Position numbers and translations under genes: made by a program. From a virus, in the IMG/VR virus record IMGVR_UViG_3300030061_003648, positions 1 to 22,897 of that record: 22,897 bases of DNA. One strand, written 5' to 3'. The notes under the pieces were generated by a model. That model had not been told where the DNA came from and did not search any database. It worked only from the letters and a program-made list of their open reading frames with translations. Of the stretch, positions 20,046 to 22,897 are shown in pieces. How positions within the stretch are numbered: position 1 is the first letter of the stretch; every line of letters begins with the position of its first letter.

Positions 20046-20935
20046 AAAAAAAATATTACTATTCAGAGATATTTCACAGCATACAGGGTGAAGGAGAATA
20101 CACAGGCACACCCACAGCATGGATTAGATTCTTCTTGTGCAATTTACAATGTAACGGATTTGGCCAAAAAGATCCAACTGATCCAAGCACATACGAACTG
20201 CCTTTTCAAGACTTTGACGTTGACAGTGTCAAAAGGGTTGAAGATTTGCCTGTATGGGAAAAAGGTTGTGATTCTAGTTACACTTGGGCAAAGAAATTTA
20301 AAAAGTTAATGGGACACGAAACTCCCACAGTACTTGCAGATAAAATTGTAAACATACTCAAAACGGACACAAACATAAATGGATTGTTCCTACATCCAAA
20401 CTCAAGGCAACATCAACACTTATGTTTCACAGGTGGCGAGCCACTAATGATCACAGGACAAGCCGCGAGCATGGGCATATACAGATCGCTAGAAAAGAGA
20501 GCAAACTTGCCAAGTTCAATGACGTTTGAAACAAACGGTACACAAAAACTTACTGAGCCATTCAAACAGTGGGTCAAAGATATTCCAGAAGAGATATTCT
20601 TTAGTGTGAGTCCAAAACTGTTCACAGTGTCAGGTGAGAAAACAGAGAAAGCAATCAAGCCTGAGAACGTGGCAGAGTACAAGGCATGTTCTGACAGAGG
20701 ACAACTTAAATTTGTTGTGGGTGCAAGTAGAAGAGAGTGGGAAGAACTTGAAAACACTGTGAGAAAATTCAGAGAGGCCGGCGTTGACTGGCCAGTATGG
20801 ATAATGCCAACTGGTGCTAGAGAAGAAGAGCAGACTGCAACTGCTGGTAAAGTGGCAGAGGAGGCATTTAAAAGAGGATACAACGTGGCGGCCAGAGTCC
20901 ATGTGTATCTATTTGGTAATGCAATTGGTACATAG
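20036..20935 (+). CDS. queE: 7-carboxy-7-deazaguanine synthase (QueE-like radical SAM)
   Basis: A 299-aa radical SAM protein of the QueE family, which forms 7-carboxy-7-deazaguanine from 6-carboxytetrahydropterin. Start: YYYSEIFHSIQGEGEYTGTP, the classic QueE N-terminus (SIQGEG-x-x-G-x-P). The cluster cysteines are unusual: C35 and C39 in FLCNLQCNGFGQ, then a ~38-residue insertion with C78 in KGCDSSYTW, where ordinary QueE has CDT-x-x-TW soon after. LCFTGGEPLMI (~129-139) is the SAM-binding GGEP. ETNGTQKL and FFSVSPKL downstream match QueE substrate contacts. Length exceeds E. coli QueE (223 aa) because of this insertion. I recall the same inserted form in other T4-like phages. With FolE and a QueD-like protein it would give three successive pathway steps. 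Confidence 0.9.
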   Translation: MEVEKKYYYSEIFHSIQGEGEYTGTPTAWIRFFLCNLQCNGFGQKDPTDPSTYELPFQDFDVDSVKRVEDLPVWEKGCDSSYTWAKKFKKLMGHETPTVLADKIVNILKTDTNINGLFLHPNSRQHQHLCFTGGEPLMITGQAASMGIYRSLEKRANLPSSMTFETNGTQKLTEPFKQWVKDIPEEIFFSVSPKLFTVSGEKTEKAIKPENVAEYKACSDRGQLKFVVGASRREWEELENTVRKFREAGVDWPVWIMPTGAREEEQTATAGKVAEEAFKRGYNVAARVHVYLFGNAIGT

Positions 20936-20938
20936 AAG

Positions 20939-20967
20939 TAGACGGAAAGGTAAAAATAAAGTATAAT
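20939..20967 (+). promoter_or_regulatory. Candidate promoter, near-leaderless, before small basic protein gene
   Basis: TAGACG (20939-20944; 4 of 6), a 17-bp spacer, TATAAT (20962-20967; perfect). The -10 ends 6 bp before ATG 20974 and no Shine-Dalgarno site precedes it. The arrangement repeats that seen before 6436, 8848 and 19232. Confidence 0.5.
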
Positions 20968-20973
20968 AATGTT

Positions 20974-21306
20974 ATGAAGGTAAAGAAAACAGCAAAAACA
21001 ACTATAAAGAAAAAGAACACGAAAAGTTCTAAAACTAAGAAAAGTGAAGAACCAATTGTAAAAGTTCTCAACTTGAATGTGAATCCTGAGAATCCTAGAA
21101 ATGGATTCTTTGAACTAGATTGGAATGATGAATTTGTGAATATGTTGAAACAGTCTGGATACGAAGGACAATCCGAAGAAGAAATAGTAGACAGATGGTT
21201 CCAAACACTTTGTAGAACAATCGGAAATGAACAAGGCATTGACGTCACTGGATCTGGCTACGTTCAGATCAACAGGAGAGACGACGGCAAGACAGAGGTG
21301 TCCTAA
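20974..21306 (+). CDS. Conserved hypothetical protein with Lys-rich N-terminus
   Basis: A 110-aa protein. Residues 1-30 are extremely basic (Lys/Thr/Ser-rich, resembling a histone-tail-like extension). Residues ~35-95 look folded: VKVLNLNVNPENPRNGFFEL, DWNDEFVNMLKQSGYEG and EEEIVDRWFQTLCRTIGNEQ. I recall this core from marine T4-like phages, where it often lies next to RNase H as here, but its function is unknown. The last bases overlap the RNase H ATG (TAATG). A nucleic-acid-binding role, perhaps as a helper to the exonuclease, is suggested by the basic tail and neighbourhood only. Confidence 0.7.
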   Translation: MKVKKTAKTTIKKKNTKSSKTKKSEEPIVKVLNLNVNPENPRNGFFELDWNDEFVNMLKQSGYEGQSEEEIVDRWFQTLCRTIGNEQGIDVTGSGYVQINRRDDGKTEVS

Positions 21307-22295
21307 TGACACATATCTTGGTAGACACAGCAAATACGTTCTTTAGAGCAAGACATGTAATACGTGGCGACACATCTGAAAAGGTGGGTATGGCCATACA
21401 CATCATGATGAACTCTATAAAGAAAGCATGGCAGGACTTTGGAGGCACACATTTGGTTTTCTGTCTCGAAGGCAGATCTTGGCGTAAGGATCATTACGCA
21501 CCCTACAAAAGAAATAGGAAAGAGATGGCAGATGCCATGACAGAAAAAGAGAAAGAAGAGAACGAAGTATTCTGGGAGGTCTATGATGACTTTTGTGATT
21601 TTATTAAAACAAAAACAAACGCAACTGTTCTACGTAATGCTAGAGTAGAAGCAGATGATTTGATTGCACGTTGGATAGACACACATCCTGAACACAAACA
21701 CGTCATAATAAGCACAGACAAGGACCTAAATCAATTGATTACGCCAAATGTAAAACAGTATAACGGTGTAAATGAAACTACTCTAACACACGAAGGATGG
21801 TTTGACGCAAAAACAGGAGACCCTGTGGTAGATAAAAAATTAAAGGCACCCAAACCAGCACCAGACACTGAATGGATAATATTCGAGAAAGCCATGAGAG
21901 GTGATCCAAGTGATAACATTTTTTCAGCATATCCAGGTGTAAGGACAAAAGGTACTAAAAATAAAATAGGCCTACAAGAAGCATTCGCGGATCGCAAAGA
22001 AAAAGGGTACACATGGAATAATTTGATGTTAAGCAAGTGGCTAGACCACGATGGCAAAGAACACAGGGTAATGGAAGATTATGAACGTAATAGATTACTT
22101 GTGGACCTACACGCACAACCAGAAGCAATTATCGAGGAGTTAGATCAAACCATTGCACAGGCCAAAGCAGAAAACAAAAGTGTTGATCAAGTTGGTATCA
22201 GATTCATGAGGTTCTGTGGCAAGTATGATTTAAATAGAATTAGTGAGCAGGCACAATTATATGTTGAGCCTTTTAATGCGAGGTTACAAGCATGA
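21306..22295 (+). CDS. rnh: RNase H / 5'-3' exonuclease (T4 Rnh-like, FEN family)
   Basis: A 329-aa protein of the 5'-3' exonuclease family (T4 RNase H is 305 aa). It removes RNA primers and flaps on the lagging strand. Metal-site residues are in place: ILVDTANTFFRAR (D7), LVFCLEGRSWRKDHYAPYK (with the R/K/Y contacts of T5/T4 exonucleases), RVEADDLIARW (E and two D), STDKDLNQL (two D), and RGDPSDNIFSAYPGV (D-x-S-DN, the second metal region). GTKNKIGLQEAF follows as the start of the helix-hairpin-helix part. It overlaps both neighbours by a few bases. With gp43 and gp45 it supports the T4-like assignment. Confidence 0.9.
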   Translation: MTHILVDTANTFFRARHVIRGDTSEKVGMAIHIMMNSIKKAWQDFGGTHLVFCLEGRSWRKDHYAPYKRNRKEMADAMTEKEKEENEVFWEVYDDFCDFIKTKTNATVLRNARVEADDLIARWIDTHPEHKHVIISTDKDLNQLITPNVKQYNGVNETTLTHEGWFDAKTGDPVVDKKLKAPKPAPDTEWIIFEKAMRGDPSDNIFSAYPGVRTKGTKNKIGLQEAFADRKEKGYTWNNLMLSKWLDHDGKEHRVMEDYERNRLLVDLHAQPEAIIEELDQTIAQAKAENKSVDQVGIRFMRFCGKYDLNRISEQAQLYVEPFNARLQA

Positions 22296-22795
22296 CAGTA
22301 CGAGCAAAGACTTTAGTAAAAGATAAATTTTGGATAGTGGAACAGAACGGCCAAAAGTTAGGCACGTTGCAGAAACAAGAAAACAATGGTTGGATCTTTT
22401 TAAGTAAAACAGACAAGCGACAGGTTTTCCATACACAGGAGAGTTTGTTTTCTAAATTTGGCTTTGGGATATTTGATGACACCAACATTAAAAAACCCGA
22501 GGATGAAATTCAAATGGACAATTTTGATGTGCATGGATACCCTTGTAGCCAACATCCTTACAACCCAATGTTTGATGTGCAAAAGCAATTACCCGTATAC
22601 ACCAAGACTCCAAAATCAAAAAGCCAGTTTTGTGCTGGTTATTATATAATCTGCTTCGAGAAAGGTTGGCGTAAAGCATACTGTCCAAAAATGATCACAC
22701 TTTCAAGGTATGATTACAAAGGCCCTATCAAAACTAAACTAGAAATGCAACAGGTGTTAAACAATGCAGTCAAAGAATTCCAAGATTCAAACTAG
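22292..22795 (+). CDS. Conserved hypothetical phage protein
   Basis: A 167-aa protein whose ATG (22292) overlaps the RNase H stop. I do not recognise a function. The N-terminal half (TLVKDKFWIVEQNGQKLGTL, then GWIFLSKTDKRQVF) looks like a small beta-rich fold. The second half contains VHGYPCSQHPYNPMFDVQKQ, LPVYTKTPKSKSQFCAGYYI and a late KAYCPKMITLSRYDYKGPIK, ending in a helix (LEMQQVLNNAVKEF). The cysteines (four) and the many aromatic residues stand out. Similar proteins occur, in my memory, downstream of rnh in other marine T4-like phages. It overlaps the start of the next gene. Confidence 0.7.
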   Translation: MTVRAKTLVKDKFWIVEQNGQKLGTLQKQENNGWIFLSKTDKRQVFHTQESLFSKFGFGIFDDTNIKKPEDEIQMDNFDVHGYPCSQHPYNPMFDVQKQLPVYTKTPKSKSQFCAGYYIICFEKGWRKAYCPKMITLSRYDYKGPIKTKLEMQQVLNNAVKEFQDSN

Positions 22796-22897
22796 GCCAA
22801 TTGAAGACCTAATTGCGAGGATTAGGACTCTCAGGCAAAAGGGCGACAGGCAAATAATTTTACAGGCTAAAGAAGCCGATCAATTGGCAGATAGTCT
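22764..22897 (+). CDS. N-terminal part of a hypothetical protein (3' end outside window)
   Basis: From ATG 22764, inside the end of the previous gene and out of its frame, a frame stays open to the last base (44 codons). It reads MQSKNSKIQTRPIEDLIARI, then RTLRQKGDRQIILQAKEADQ, LADS. The visible part is charged and helical, without a recognisable domain. No better start lies after the preceding TAG (22793-22795): the TTG in the same region is out of frame or soon meets a stop. The 32-bp overlap is longer than most here, so the start is uncertain; the coding frame itself is the only open one over this stretch. Confidence 0.55.
   Translation, partial: MQSKNSKIQTRPIEDLIARIRTLRQKGDRQIILQAKEADQLADS

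Noticed and set aside
1-22897. tRNA genes, CRISPR arrays, IS elements, integrase or attachment sites
   Set aside because: None was seen by eye. Gaps between genes are too short for them except at 18354-18430, which holds a promoter. No transposase or integrase motif is encoded.

Overview
The window looks like a piece of a strictly lytic, T4-like (Straboviridae/Kyanoviridae-type) marine myovirus. Every convincing gene is on the + strand. Genes are packed with ATGA/TAATG overlaps and very short gaps, the DNA is AT-rich, and a T4-type replication core is present: family B DNA polymerase gp43, sliding clamp gp45, a DsbA-like dsDNA-binding protein and an RNase H-type 5'-3' exonuclease. Several small proteins resemble families I recall from marine T4-like phages. 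Families known from alphaproteobacteria (DUF465, DUF6614, DUF6552) occur and no photosynthesis gene is seen. I therefore lean towards a Pelagibacter/SAR11-type host over a cyanobacterial one, but this is inference.

Layout. 1-1252: tail of one gene, then two basic proteins that share an MK(V/I)NE(V/I) N-terminus; the second fuses a pterin-carbinolamine-dehydratase domain to Lys/Gly-rich modules. 1253-2371: glycosyltransferase-like protein. 2401-7173: dsbA, a small membrane protein, DNA polymerase, a methyltransferase and the sliding clamp. 7173-9806: a tRNA-guanine-transglycosylase-like protein (DpdA type), a DUF465 coiled coil, an unknown protein and a QueD-like T-fold protein. 9840-10691: peroxiredoxin and two overlapping small ORFs. 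10691-14781: SET-domain protein, SDR-like protein, radical SAM protein, GT-B glycosyltransferase and GalE epimerase. 14781-18353: GTP cyclohydrolase I (FolE), a small acidic protein, GMP reductase, a membrane protein, a xanthine/guanine-type phosphoribosyltransferase and a methyltransferase. 18367-20935: promoter, YhhQ/VUT-type queuosine-precursor transporter, 27-aa membrane peptide, hairpin, consensus promoter, cupin, DUF6614-like protein and QueE. 20974-22897: small conserved protein, RNase H, a hypothetical protein and the start of a further gene.

The main biological story is a scattered 7-deazaguanine set. FolE, a divergent QueD-like protein and QueE would make 7-carboxy-7-deazaguanine from GTP. 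The YhhQ-type transporter could bring in precursor. The DpdA-like transglycosylase could exchange guanine in DNA for a 7-deazaguanine base, which in other phages protects against restriction. No QueC is visible here. GMP reductase and a purine phosphoribosyltransferase lie in the same block and could recycle the guanine that base exchange would release; that link is my inference.

Other signals: four genes have -10-like promoter boxes 5-11 bp upstream of the ATG with no Shine-Dalgarno site, which suggests leaderless transcripts. The two MK(V/I)NE proteins have N-termini that resemble T4 capsid-targeting sequences.
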